From: Branchipolynoe longqiensis
Taxonomy: Eukaryota; Annelida; Polychaeta; Phyllodocida; Polynoidae
Direction: 5' to 3'
NCBI GenBank assembly: GCA_030323885.1
Contig: CM059193.1
Coordinates: 52,480,749 to 52,544,748, forward strand
Length of the DNA: 64,000 bases
In this document: piece by piece, positions 1 to 10,429 of the stretch
Layout of the letters: each line of letters opens with the position of its first letter
Numbering within the stretch: position 1 is the first letter of the stretch
The notes under the pieces: model-generated
The model's input: the letters and a program-made list of their open reading frames with translations, nothing else
Databases searched by the model: none
What the model was told of the DNA's origin: nothing
Made by a program: the position numbers and the translations under genes

Positions 1-214
1 CTACTTCCTACAAAAAAAGTGTAAATAACTATGATTATATGAGGCCAGAACACTTTGTACCTCGGTATTGACAAAAGATTATTCAGAAGAATAGATTTTT
101 ACCCACCCCAACAAAGGAAACCGTACAAATTCAAATACACAATGAAGACCAACGAACACTAAACAATACTGGCAAAAGCTGCTATACATCACACAAATGA
201 AGTAAAATACACAC

Positions 215-361
215 GTTAATTCCAGTCTGCTGGGTGAGCAGTGGAAAGGTCTCGATGGCGAAGAGGTCGAAGGAATTGCGGCGCCAAACGTAGCCCGTGG
301 TAGTGCTGAGACTACCGAGCACCACTATGTTGAACAGGAGGTGGTTTACTCCAGCTTCCAT
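215..361 (-). CDS. RNF213: RNF213-like gene, exon k (last in window)
   Basis: Read on the minus strand, this 147-bp exon begins after a TATCTAG acceptor and ends before a GTGTGT donor. It encodes 49 residues in phase 0, including TTGYVWRRNSFDLFAIET. In RNF213 proteins a hydrophobic stretch followed by a conserved W(L/R)R..(D/H)LY.IE block directly follows the first P-loop segment, and the same order is seen here. Both its phase and its place after the 6764-7004 exon agree with one transcript. The 3' neighbour exon is outside the window. The donor is less certain than the acceptor. Confidence 0.75.
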
Positions 362-413
362 CTAGATACACATTGAAAACACACACAAAAACACTTGATT
401 AATCACTATAAAT

Positions 414-706
414 CAGGGATGAAAGTAGTCACAGACAAAAAACGCGGAAATCAAGCTGAGATTATTACACCGATGGCGAATTTCCGTGAAAACGCAGATT
501 TTCCCCCATATGATTAGCACTGTCAGGGAATCGCGGAAAAATGCCGGAAGTCAGGTTTCAACTATCCTTGTATCGCCCATATGTAGGCCTAACTATTTCT
601 TGCTTGGGTTTTATATTCTAGAAACATCCTAATTCCTTGGCATTTTGTTGAACGTTAATCGGTAAATATTATACAAATGGCGGAAATCGCAGATCTTTCA
701 TCCCTG
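414..706. repeat. MITE with CAGGGATGAAAG terminal inverted repeats
   Basis: The segment starts CAGGGATGAAAG and ends CTTTCATCCCTG, so the 12-bp ends are inverted repeats around a 293-bp non-coding body. Partial copies with matching internal sequence (for example 'ccagaagtcaggttt') lie at about 14850-15060 and 32000-32213. The CAGGG start resembles hAT-type ends, but I see no clear 8-bp target duplication, so the superfamily is a guess. Confidence 0.65.
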
Positions 707-857
707 ATAGAGGTATCCACCTGAGGCCAGATATGCATGAACACTGCACCGCTCACAGCGACAGCAGGGGTTTGTTCATGTCAGTCCAGTGGCAATGTTT
801 GATCATTATGTCTAGTAGATTGGACCTTCCTGAACATATTTCAACTGGGTGACAAGT

Positions 858-1012
858 TGTCCTAATAAGGCCGAGCGCCTGGCTAGGAAGCGACAAGTAT
901 ACATTTTTAAGTCATTGGTTTGACTCGACCAGGGTTCGAACCCATGACCCCACGATCTACCGACACGGGAGAGGGACGCTCTAACTCATTCGGCCATCCC
1001 GTCTGGTCCCCA
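858..1012 (-). repeat. tRNA-derived SINE, 5' head fragment
   Basis: On the minus strand this is the tRNA-like head of the main SINE family. It has an A-box-like segment (GGCCGAATGAGTTAGAGCG), a B-box-like GGGTTCGAACCC and then the characteristic 'GTCAAACCAATGACTT' body. It stops before the GACCTTAG tail found in full copies such as 35708-36055, so it is 3' truncated. Confidence 0.75.
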
Positions 1013-1061
1013 GTATCTAAGTTGAATAAGTAGAATCGGATTATGCAACTCTGGTGATTGG

Positions 1062-1336
1062 AATGAGAACCGGTATTTCTAATATGATATTCTTTGTATA
1101 ATATGAAACCAATGTGATATTTGTGGTATAATATGAAACCAATGTGATATTTGTGGTATAATATGAAACCAATGTGATATCTGTTGTATATGAAACCAAT
1201 GTGGCAAAAATGTGAACAATAACTTAGCATAGGACCCAAGGTTTTAGACATTTTATAAATGTTGAGAACTCCTAAATGTATATATGTATATATGTATATA
1301 TGTATGTATGTATATATGTATATATGTATATATGCA
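1062..1336. repeat. 30-bp minisatellite and TATG/TATATG microsatellite, left of DIRS-1
   Basis: About four copies of a roughly 30-bp unit (core ATATGAAACCAATGTGATAT) run from about 1075 to 1215. A (TATATATG)/(TATG) microsatellite follows at 1258-1336. The same unit in the same orientation, and the same microsatellite, resume immediately beyond DIRS-1 at 6406-6750. The open frame across this tract is repeat translation, not a gene. Confidence 0.85.
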
Positions 1337-1652
1337 TAGTATAGTTATACGAGTCTTACCTGGGTATAGATGATGGATAACTCTTGTTTTCCCGAGGTAT
1401 AAGCCTCGGATAGACGTGGGCTAGGGAGAAGGAAGCACATCCGGGTCCAGCAATCTTTACCTACTTATTCAGGATAAAAATGAACTTTCAATACAATGGA
1501 TACTATAATTTTCCCGTAAAGGTACAATAACGGAATAGACGTGGTAGGGTGTGGTGGGCGGGCCCTAGCCCACGTCTATCTGAGGCTTATACCTCGGGAA
1601 AACAAGAGTTATCCATCATCTATACCCAGGTAAGACTCGTATAACTATACTA
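1337..1652. repeat. Terminal hairpin of DIRS-1 (H1 type)
   Basis: The two ends are reverse complements for about 90 bp: 1337-1428 begins TAGTATAGTTATACGAG and 1563-1652 ends CTCGTATAACTATACTA. The arm contains two small palindromes, TACC-TG-GGTA and CCGAGG-TATAAG-CCTCGG. The loop side carries the internal complementary block (1428-1462). A second copy, split by an LTR element, is at 18812-18979 plus 25573-25727. Its position directly outside TTTTACCTCGG is identical in both copies, so it belongs to the element and is not a chance neighbour. Confidence 0.85.
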
Positions 1653-3158
1653 TTTTACCTCGGTATACAGCCTCAGTTGTTGTGATGTACATAAGTCCTT
1701 AGTCTTGGATATATAAGCCCATATGGCTGACACAACACATAATTTTCGATCGTCTGGGAAATAGTCTAAGTGAACCGTAGATAAAGGGTCACCTAATCTG
1801 TTCGATTTTAGCAATTGTGCTAAATCAAACATAGCTTGTTTCTTGTCTATTTCTAATCCATTTAAGGATAAAGCAACAATCGTTTGTCCTCTGTGTCCCG
1901 TTACTAACAGTAACAAGACAGCGACCTTAAACCCTAATTGTTTTATATCTAACAAAGAGTTGTGAGGCCAAGCCTTAAACAACTTAAATACTATAGAAAC
2001 ATCCCAAAAGCGACTATACTTTGGTTTTGGAGGATTCCTTTGATAAATTGACCGAAGTAGATAATGTAGGACATAATGTTTACCAACTGTATCTCCCTCA
2101 ATTCTAGGTAAGATAATTGATAACGCGCATCTGGCCGCATTGACCGCCCCAAACCCTAGTCCTTCATCCTCTAGAGAACGAAGAAAACGGGCTACTTGTG
2201 CAATTGTTGGATTTGTTGGCTTGACTTTCATTAGCAAACAATGTACACCCCATTTCTTTAAATATGTTGTGTACATTTTGACAGTTCCTGGCCTCCATGC
2301 ATTGGCTCCTATTCTGTCTTCAGTAATTTTATCAAATCCAAATTGCTGTAGGTGTTTCCTTAGAAAAGGAATGCCAATAGGGGTGTCGCTGACACGTCGC
2401 CGTGAACCACTAGCGGTCCGTGGTGCATTAGGTTCCTGGCTTTTTCTTGGGAATCGTATATGTTCTTTTGCCAGTTGTGAAACTGCTGGCAGCCAAGGTG
2501 GCGTGTCCCAATCGGGCACAATCAGTATGGCGTGTGTCCCTTCCATGCTGATTTTTCTCACCACTCGGCTGATAATGCTAAACGGTGGGAAAATATAGAA
2601 ATAATTATTTGCCCAGGTAATAGCAAATGCATCAACTTTCCAAGCATCCGGTTCGGGATGCCAAGAAACATAGCAGGGCAACTTGTTATTGTTTCGGGAT
2701 GCAAACAAGTCAACTTTAGGTGTACCCCATTTTGCACAAATGAAGTTAAACAAGGGTGTAGAGAGGGACCATTCTAAATGGTCATGGAATTTTCTACTCT
2801 TATGGTCTGCAAGTGTATTTTGTGACCCTGGGATATGCGCTACAGTCAGCCAGACTTGTTGAGCCTGTGCCCAGTTCCAAATCAGTTTAGATAACTGATT
2901 GGAAGGCTTTGATTTGGTTCCACCCATGTTACGGATATATGCCATAGCAGTAGTGTTATCAGTTAGTATTCTAACTTGTGATTTAGTTATCTTTACTAAG
3001 CTAGGTAGCCCCAGATAAATAGCACGCAATTCTAGCGCATTAATGTGGTCTGACTTTTCATCATCTAGCCATCTACCTCCTGTTGCCACCCCATCTCGAT
3101 GGGCTCCCCAACCTTCTAGCGAAGCGTCAGTGGTAATTACTGTATTTGGTTCCGCCAT
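1650..3158 (-). pseudogene. DIRS-1 RNase H C-part and tyrosine recombinase, C-terminally deleted
   Basis: The 502-codon frame starts with RNase H motif TTDASLEGWGAH (about residue 9) and contains TDNTTAMAYIRNMGG. It continues through the VDLFASRNNNKLPCYVSW and FPPF region typical of DIRS polyproteins, and then a tyrosine-recombinase N-terminal region with the first catalytic arginine in LLLLVTGHRGQT (about residue 420). Its last residues are coded by the terminal repeat, and the HxxR and tyrosine motifs present in DIRS-2 are missing, so a deletion fused the gene to the element end. An in-frame TGA near 3170 separates it from the upstream frame. Confidence 0.8.
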
Positions 3159-3173
3159 GCGGATTGGATTGGG

Positions 3174-3776
3174 TCAATTTGCTATATGTTGCATCCACCA
3201 TCCAATATCCTGTAACCCTTCTTCAGAAATAAACATCTTTCGTTCAAAATTGCCTTTAGTCCGTGCTAACGCTAAATTTTTATCAATTTCTAGAGATTTA
3301 ATATGGGCTTTCCCGTATAGAATAGCGGGTGCATAAGATATCATTATCCCGATAAGGACTGCGACCTGTCTAATCTTAGGTTGCGGTAACTTAAGAAGCT
3401 GGGTCGCTGTGGTCATAAACTTACTTAGTTTCTGTTCTGTTATCGACACTGTGAGGGACTGTGTATCAAGAATAAACCCTAAACATTTTAGTTGTTTTGT
3501 TGGTTTAAGCACTGACTTATGTGGATGTACATAAAACCCTAATTTAGTGAGTAATGCACATAAATCCAAAACTGGGTTTACACAATCAATTTGTGTTGAC
3601 GCCATTATAAAGGAATCATCTATGTAAGGAAACATTATGTGACCATTCCACGCCATAATTGAGCGAGAGGTAAAACAGGCCTTTAGCGTGAGTTTTAGTT
3701 GAAACATAACGAGGGGGCACAATGCTAAGGCCCATTCCGGCATGCAGGTAAACTCACTAGAGTTGGTCCATCCCAA
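3174..3776 (-). pseudogene. DIRS-1 reverse transcriptase, palm to connection
   Basis: This frame holds the RT catalytic motif FPYIDDSFI (the YxDD box), followed by the thumb region with PTKQLKCLGFILD and by the sequence leading to RNase H. It overlaps the upstream frame near 3725-3776 in another frame, so a frameshift divides one ancestral polyprotein. It ends at a TGA directly before the RNase H segment. DIRS RTs copy element RNA, and integration is by the encoded tyrosine recombinase. Confidence 0.8.
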
Positions 3777-4678
3777 AGGAAAGCGGAGAGGAGAAATTTC
3801 CGGTGTTGTTCCGCTATGGGAACCGTGTAATATGCATCTTGTAAGTCAACACTAGCCATCCACGCATCTGGTGTAATCAGATCTCGTGCTGTATGTAGCG
3901 AGAACATTTTAAAATGTCGATATTCGAACATTTTATTAAGGGTTGTTAAATCCAGGATCATTCGAACGTCCCCGTTAGGTTTCGGTCTCGAGAAGATGTT
4001 TGAAATAAACTCTCCTGGGCAGTGTGTCACTTTTTGTATAATTCCTTTGTCAAAGAATTTTTGTACCTGTTCAGTTAGTGCCTCTCGTTCAATTGGTTCA
4101 ATTTTATAGGGAAAAGGAACTCTCCCTTGTACCGGAATTTGTATGAAGGGAATTTGAACACCTTTAACTATATTTAAAATATCTTGGTCACTGGTAATTT
4201 TGTTCCATTCAGAAAAATGGTTATTAATATTGCCAGCCACAAAGTTTCTTACAGTTTGTGTGGTTTTAGAGGCCGCGGGGACTTGCAAAGGCTGTGTTTG
4301 GGCCTCTACTTGGACCTGCCCCATGGGAAGGGTCTCGGGGAGTTGAAGCCTCGGCCCATTGGCCGTGCGGTGTTGTCGGTACAGCCTGGGCAGGCCCCGG
4401 AAAGACTGACTGAAGGTTGAGCCCGGTCTGGTTCCTCTGCCGAGCCGTCGTGGGCGAAAATCCCCTCGTGATCTTTTGAAGCGTGGGGCTTCTGGCTTCT
4501 TCCTCCCGTCCATATTTTTGCCACTCTTGGCTGCAGTTTCTACCTCTTTATAGAGGTATTGTAGCTGACCCCTGAACATTTTCGTTTTATCTAAAGGTTT
4601 CCCTTTGATCGGTTCTGGGGCCAGAAAGAGCGTATACTCTTTCCCATCATTGTCTGTGACCTTCTTTGAGCGGGCCAC
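3725..4678 (-). pseudogene. DIRS-1 gag C-part and reverse transcriptase fingers
   Basis: The first 130 or so residues are basic and low in complexity (KKVTDNDGKEYTLFLAPEP, then R/G-rich), matching the gag-like protein of DIRS-2. From about residue 195 come RT fingers motifs: FISNIFSRPKPNGDVRMILD, LTTLNKM and SVDLQDAYYTVPI. The initiating ATG is probably not real, because homologous sequence continues upstream in another frame as far as the gag ORF. Confidence 0.75.
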
Positions 4679-4742
4679 CTCTTTGCCGGCGTCTGTGCAA
4701 ACCGACTTGAAGACATTCTCGTATCTTCTGTACGACAGGTAA

Positions 4743-5675
4743 TTAATTACCTGCCGCCGTTAGCATCGCGATGCCTTTGTCCATGGTTTTGGCCAAGGAC
4801 AAGAACTTGTTTTCTCTTTGCATCCTATTTGCCACCGGAGTGATGGCCGTCAGGGTACCAAGCACCGCCTTATGCACTATGTGCAACACGCTTTCGAATT
4901 TCTTACGGTCTTCCGTCATGTTGACATCTCTGTCCATCTCTTTGATGATGGAGTTGGGGACACCTTTAATGCCCGTCAGTTCATCTCCTAGCTTGGAGAT
5001 GATTTCCGCAGGTTTGAACATGCGGAAATGACCATTAATGGTCTCGCGCATAAGCGTGGTGGTTTTCACCCGCTTAGCTTTCGGCTTCTCCACCTTTTTA
5101 GACACTTTGCCACCAATGGCAGCATAGACACCTTCGTATTGTGTGTCTGATTCTGATTCCGTCGAAGTGGAATCCGGGGAGGAATCGGAAGAAGAATCTT
5201 TCTTCTTCTTCTTCTTCTTGGACTTGGGCTTGCGCTTTTTGCGCAGCCCCGTCTTGTTCCTTTCTTTGGTGAAATCGTCACCCGAAGAACTGACCTGTTT
5301 CTTCTTCTTCCTCCGTTTAGGAGGAGGAGGAGGAGGAGCCCTTGGCTCAATCGCTGAGTCTGTTTCTGAGAAATCTTTCCAGTCCGACTCGTCGTGGAAC
5401 CCCGGCATTTGCCGTTTCCGAGACGGCGGTGGTTGGAGAGACAGAATGTGACTCTCCATAGCCGCCCACCGAGACTCCCAATCTGGAGCTGTCGGGCCCG
5501 CAGGCATTGTCTCATCTTCCGCATCGGAGAGGATATGCGCCCCGCGCTGTGGTGAGGGCATGGCCGACAACACCGGTGAGGAGTCATACTCCTCGTCCGA
5601 GCCTCTCAGAGTGCGTCCCTCCGCTGCTGCTGCAACGCGCTTACTCCGCTTCGTGGCCATCGGGATCTGAAACAA
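4743..5675 (-). pseudogene. DIRS-1 ORF1 (gag-like)
   Basis: A 310-residue frame with an acidic N-terminus, long lysine/arginine runs (residues about 115-160, KRRKKKKQ and KSKKKKKKKDSSSDSS) and a helical C-terminal part (FESVLHIVHKAVLGTLTAIT). DIRS ORF1 products are thought to bind element RNA or DNA, and the charge pattern here is compatible. It ends at AATTAATTACC, where DIRS-2 changes frame too, so the break could be mutation or a frameshift site. The start codon lies just upstream of the lysine-rich MATKRSKR. Confidence 0.7.
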
Positions 5676-6381
5676 AAGTATTGGTCAGTCCCGGTATTTC
5701 TAAATGTCACAATCTTGTTGTTTATAACTTAATTGGACATCTAGTGGTGTTAGAGAACGTGTTTATACCGTTCTAACACAGGCGTAATAAGCTAAATTTT
5801 TGGCGTAGATTGTGGGTCAAGCCCAAATCTCACGCGGGGTCGGGACCAGTGTATCGGCTCACCCATCCCTCTGTTCCGCACACTTCTCCCTCCTGCGACT
5901 ATTGCGCCAGCAGGTTGGAGAAAATGCTACGAAACTCAGAGAAACGCCTGAAAAAGTTTGTGGGGAGTCTATAAAAGAAACCCAGGAGCATCTCCAACAA
6001 CACTCTCTATTAGAGTCCGAGAGAATTTCCATAGGAGATGAGGCAGAGCCCACATCTCTACCCATGTCACACGGGTGTTGATAGAACCGCTAAGTATCGG
6101 TTTCGTTCCTTCGATCAAGGAATCTAAAGCGTTCTATCCTTGGTTTTTTATAACCGAATAAACTAGTCCAAAGAGGACCAAAGAAAGTTCTGAACTTTCC
6201 ACATTGATGCTATAATGCATCATAAGTAAGCTAACCACAGTTATTAATATACTTACTGCGTATTAGCTTGTGTGTAGACTAAATTTGCGGGAGCAACTCA
6301 ACGAAACGTAATCCAATCGTGAGTTGTTTATGCTAATTGCTGGACCCGGATGTGCTTCCTTCTCCCTAGCCTGAGGCTAGC
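5676..6381 (-). other. DIRS-1 5' non-coding leader
   Basis: This segment is the untranslated leader of DIRS-1. It is similar in layout to 29820-30480 (DIRS-2) and 42455-42940 (DIRS-4). Shared marks are 'gtcgggaccagtgta', 'gagaaaatgctacgaaactc', the 'gtgagtt/gta..ttatgctaattgctgga' block and the 'cggatgtgcttcc' block near 6345. The promoter is expected here, but no specific core-promoter motif can be named. Confidence 0.65.
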
Positions 6382-6405
6382 CTGAGGCTGTACACCGAGG
6401 TAAAA

Positions 6406-6750
6406 TATATGTATGTATGCATGCATGCATGCATGCATGCATGCAGGCAGGCAGGTACGTACGTATGTATCTATGTATGTAATGTGATATTTGTTGTATA
6501 ACATAAAACCAATGTGATAGCTGCTGCATAATATGAAACCAATGTGATATTTGTTATATCATATAAAACCAACGTGATATTTGTCACATAATATGAAACC
6601 AATGTGATATTTGCTGTATAATATGAAACCAACATAGTATTTTAAGTATAATATGAAAACCAACGTGATTTGCCTTATAATATGAAACCAATATGGTATT
6701 TGAAGTATAATATGAAACCAATGTGATATTTGCGATATACCATATAATAA
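6406..6750. repeat. TATG/CATG microsatellite and 30-bp minisatellite, right of DIRS-1
   Basis: A (TATG)/(CATG)/(CAGG) tract at 6406-6480 is followed by about nine degenerate copies of the roughly 30-bp unit (core ATATGAAACCAATGTGATAT). This is the same array that is interrupted at 1336. The array ends 14 bp before the splice donor of the 6764-7004 exon. Confidence 0.85.
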
Positions 6751-6763
6751 GAAACTGTCCTAC

Positions 6764-7004
6764 CTCATGTGGAATATCGATGTGGTAGACTGTCGGAGTT
6801 CGCTTTTCTGGGCTCGAGGTATGGCGTAGCAACACTTCTAACACTTGCCACACGTTCACCACTCCGCTGTGTAGTGGTATTGAGACATAGCGACACTTGC
6901 CGACATTTGGCCTACACACCAAGTCCAACTCTTCACATCGTCGTCTCACCCACATGGACTTACCCGACCCTGCTCGGTTTGATCGAACTAGACGTACACA
7001 GCAC
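6764..7004 (-). CDS. RNF213: RNF213-like gene, exon j with P-loop
   Basis: The exon follows a TTAATCTGCAG acceptor and ends at GAG|GTAGG. It is 241 bp and takes one base to complete the codon left by the 8062-8673 exon, then runs 80 codons to phase 0. It encodes RSNRAGSGKSMWVRRRCEEL, a degenerate Walker A (RAGSGKS, with the first glycine replaced), then YVSIPLHSG and TPTVYHIDIPHE, a Walker-B-like hydrophobic strand ending in an aspartate. In RNF213 the first AAA-like module begins with KRAGxGKSL.VKRL and xFHxDVT in the same order. Nucleotide binding is not certain with this P-loop. Confidence 0.85.
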
Positions 7005-8061
7005 CTGCAGATTAACACGTTCCTCAATCAATGTATACACATCCGGTAGAGAACTACTAGTTCATACTGAAAGATCTGCGCACAAAACATTCAACCAATG
7101 CAGACAGGAGCATAGCGGACCTCTCTACTTTCTTTGCTAAAGAGCCAGGCTGTAAAATTAGGTTGAGCGAGAACAGAAAACAGATCCCACGACGCATAGT
7201 AAATAACTAAAAATTCATTATACATTTGCATTTAATATCAAGACAACGAATACAGTTTTAAAGTCCGATACCACAAGCAGTATTCCTTCTGATACACCAT
7301 CGTTACGTTTGCTATTTATTACTACATTTCCTAAAATGTATTTATCATTTTATTCTATTAATAGTGTATTCCATTGCAGTTGCTCCACATTTAGTGGAAC
7401 ATAATTCCACCATTTTCAAGTACTTTTCCTGGGCCATATGCCATTATTTTCAAATACTTTAAAACCTTTTTAGCTGTGTTTATATGTTGGGTTATTCTTT
7501 TTATTAAAGTGCCATCGCTTATTTTGGACTACAAATGTGTTTAAAATATATATGATGTATGAAATTAACAAATATTCAACGATTTTCTGTAACTTTTCTA
7601 ATCCTTATAAAAATATGCTAAAAGTTCAATTTTTAAGTTATAATTAGAAATGATATTACTCCTGATTTTTGGTGGTTAAAAAAAATAATTGCTTAGCATA
7701 TCAAGTTGAAATTATATCATTGCTGTCATTGCTTATTTATTTGAAGAATTCAGACACAAAAACAGACTAATGACATTTTGGGCTGAAATGACACCATGAA
7801 TACTACAATTTGAGCTGAATGTGCCACCATTCCTATAATCAGATCCGGGGTGCCCCCCACCCCCGAAACTGACATTCCCAAACGAATGCACCACCCAATT
7901 TGAAATTGATCAGACTAGAAACCACAACAAATTCCCAATCTTTTTTTTTTAAAGCAATATTTTTAACTGAAAATTTCTTTCTTTAAAAAAAAAAGGAGTT
8001 GGTCAGTTTGTTTGTGTGCCCGAACTCTTCATTCGTTCATTTGCTTATTTCGTTGCCTTAC
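7005..8061 (-). other. Intron 9 of the RNF213-like gene
   Basis: The intron is A/T-rich with short poly-A/T runs near 7676 and 7940-7995. I see no element ends, ORF of interest or array here. Confidence 0.7.
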
Positions 8062-8673
8062 TTGTCTGGATCCACGCGGCTGGCGCTGTGCGGCTGCCCC
8101 GCCTGCAGGTGGCGCTTCAGGTAGGCGCGGACGTGCGGCGGTGGCAGCGCGTCGGGCACGTGGACGCGGTAACTGTCCAGCGCCGCCACCAGCCTCGACT
8201 GGTCCTGCCTCTCGCTGCTGCACACCACGACGAGCCGGTAGCCGTCGCGCCCGCGCGTGTGCTGCTCCACGGCGCACTCCACCAGCTCGGCCACCTCATA
8301 GCCCAGCTGCTCGGCGTGCACCAGCATGAACACGCCGCCGGTCGCGTCCCTCACCGAGCGGCGCACGAGCAGCTCCACGTGCTCGGCCGTCGTGTGCTCG
8401 TCGCACAGCAACAGCTCGTCGCGTGCTGGCAGCGGCTGGCGCTCGTCCTCCATGTACACGGCCAGCGCGGCCCTCAGCACGTCGGCGTGCGGGCACACCA
8501 TCAGGTTGGGCCGGCCCGGCCGCAGGTAGGGAGGCAGCGGCCGGTCCAGCCGGGGTCGGTCAGTGAGCTTCTCCAGTATGAGACCCAGGTGCTCAATGGT
8601 CAGGTAGTCAGACATGCTCGTCACCGAGGTGTTCACTTTACTCCACAACTTATCCAATGTGTCCTTCAGCATA
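8062..8673 (-). CDS. RNF213: RNF213-like gene, exon i (large exon before the AAA core)
   Basis: A 612-bp exon between CCTGTACAG|TATG and CAA|GTAAGG, 204 codons. It is strikingly GC-rich compared with the flanking introns. Recognisable blocks are DELLLCDEHTTAEHVELLVR (about residues 105-124), GGVFMLVHAEQLGYEVAELV, YRLVVVCSSE and a C-terminal PHVRAYLKRHLQ. RNF213 proteins carry a P..DEVL(L/I)C...TT.EEVELL.RR segment, a LVHA..L.YEV block and Y.LV(V/I)CSSE directly before their first P-loop module, which here is the next exon. RNF213 is a giant cytosolic AAA+/E3 ubiquitin ligase. The RING region lies beyond this window. Confidence 0.9.
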
Positions 8674-8749
8674 CTGTACAGGATGGGGAGTAGAAGGGAC
8701 AGGGCAGATTGTATGTATTGGTCATTAGCGTTGTGTACTTACATTTTAT

Positions 8750-8935
8750 AAAACAATCGTTACAGGGCAACCTCTAAGGTCATATCAGGACGGGTACCCA
8801 CTTATGACAGTGCGCCCTGATGGCGACTTTATAGTGATGCCCCATTGGGAAATCAGGCTGCTGGCGCCATGACCCAATATGCCACTCAGTCACCACTGAA
8901 CTAACCCAGTCAGAATCGTTACAGGCTACTATAGA
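8750..8935 (-). repeat. SINE 3' body fragment
   Basis: This matches the 3' two-thirds of the main SINE family on the minus strand: 'aaggtcatatcaggacgggtac', 'gactttatagtg', 'gccagcacc/gcgccatgacc' and 'cactcagtca'. The tRNA-like head is absent. Confidence 0.75.
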
Positions 8936-10098
8936 AACACAACGGCGACACTAACGCGGCTTCCACATTCATGAGAAACAATTTAGAAGTCAATAACCTA
9001 AGCCCAGAACACACTCCCCTCCTGAGTATCATATACATCCCAATAACTGTACATGTCGTTCTACGAACACTGTACAAAAAATGTCACCCAAGCAACGGCT
9101 AGGGTGGAGACTCCAATTTCTGTAAATCTGCAGCGTTGAGCAGGGCACTCTGGCCTGCTCTGAACTCATTTCAAATCAAATCTAAGTCAACAATTTGAAG
9201 TTGACAATCAATTAGTTTGTCGAAGGTATAAATACCCAGTTCCAAATCACATCCCATGCTCTCCCACCCCACCCCAACAAAACAAAAAATCTCTCTACAC
9301 AAAAGCGATACAAAATAATATAAGTTAATCCATGGAAATTCAATAAAAGGCCCAGCACTGTCCTAGAGATGTGCGCGTCTGTCCAACTCTTGAAAGCCTG
9401 CCAGCTGGGAACCAGCCATGACATTACCTGGCGATATTATGAATAATTTCTATATATGGCAACAGTATTGTCACTAATATTGTGTCACCATATAGTGTCA
9501 ATAAAGGATTTATAAAAAAACATAGATAAAAATTAAAGAAATCTCCAGTCAAATACTGTCCCAACTGACCTATGAAGACATGTGGGTTTAATGTGATTTC
9601 AAATAGGTGTTCTGTGTATGGTTGAAGGTTGGGTTTTTAAAATGCATTTTAGTTGAAGATAGATTGAGTTATGTGATTGGCTCTGTTTCAATAGACAAGT
9701 GAGTCGGTACTCCAAAGTGATTTTTTTCTCAGCAGGTCAGTATTACAAGTTATATATCTGTACAGATCTTTTAATCGGGTCCCAGTGATATAAAAATCAT
9801 CTAAACCCTTTGGATAGCTGCAAAGTTATGAGTGTTTAAAATGTGATTTTATTTGCCCCGATTTGTGCACAACTCCAAGTTAGCCAAATCTTGGTTTTTA
9901 AGGTCCCACCTGGAAGCTATTTTGCATATTTAAAAACTGTCCAATATGATCCTCTATAGTACAAATAAGAAGCACAATTTTTTTTACAGACGGCCGCCTT
10001 TATTATTCTTTCAGAAATTTCATATGAAGCTTGCTAAATTCCTTAATTTCCCCCAACCACCAATAATAAATTCAGTAAATTAGCATAACTCCGGTTCT
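8936..10098. other. Intronic sequence without recognised features
   Basis: Part of intron 8. It is A/T-rich unique-looking sequence. No element ends, arrays or coding potential that I can support. Confidence 0.6.
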
Positions 10099-10424
10099 AA
10101 TTCAGGCTATTTGTATATTACTATATACGACGTCAAACATACAATGTGTGTGTGTTTGTGTGTTTGTGTGTATGTGTGTATGTATGTATACCTTGTATGT
10201 ATCGTATATATATACTAGACTAGTAACTAGTGCATATATATCAAATGTATGTGCTGTTTGGCCATCATATGGCAACCCTAAAGTCACTGCACGGCCACCG
10301 CACAATATTTAGAACATTTGATATATGCACTAGTATATACATCAAATATATATACAAGGTATAGACATACATGCATACATACATACATATGTATATATGA
10401 TGTCATATATACAAATAGCCTGAA
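10099..10424. repeat. Foldback repeat with GT/AT microsatellite
   Basis: The ends are inverted copies: TTCAGGCTATTTGTATAT at about 10102 and ATACAAATAGCCTGAA at about 10408. Inner arms also pair: 'ataccttgtatg', 'actagtgcatatatatcaaatgt' and its complement at 10313-10345. A (TG)/(TATG) tract lies in the left arm and (ATAC) in the right arm. One end sequence recurs at about 33790 beside a related tRNA-like repeat. Confidence 0.65.
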
Positions 10425-10429
10425 CTGAG

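Larger units (their letters stand above)
1337..6405 (-). mobile_element. DIRS-1: DIRS-type tyrosine-recombinase retrotransposon
   Basis: The element reads on the minus strand. Short terminal inverted repeats begin TTTTACCTCGG (1653-1676) and end CCGAGGTAAAA (6382-6405), and a 316-bp hairpin is attached on the 3' side (1337-1652). A 35-bp block near 6340-6372 is repeated inverted at 1428-1462, as expected of the internal complementary region of DIRS elements, which are thought to pass through a circular intermediate instead of using LTRs and a DDE integrase. Order in sense: gag-like ORF, RT, RNase H, truncated tyrosine recombinase. It sits in intron 10 of the RNF213-like gene, in the same strand as the host. 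Frames are broken and the recombinase C-terminus is deleted, so it is not autonomous. Confidence 0.85.

Noticed and set aside
907..1251. 114-codon frame with repeated YHIGFIL
   Set aside because: Covers a SINE head and the 30-bp minisatellite; no gene.
4743..4760. Programmed frameshift site in DIRS ORF1
   Set aside because: DIRS-1 and DIRS-2 both change frame here but by different offsets, so independent indels are as likely.
8016..8693. 225-codon plus-strand frame over the GC-rich exon
   Set aside because: Antisense shadow of the RNF213-like exon at 8062-8673. High GC lowers stop frequency on the other strand.
9212..9424. 70-codon minus-strand frame as an additional host exon
   Set aside because: No splice-phase fit between the 14240-14384 and 8062-8673 exons, which already join in phase, and no family resemblance.
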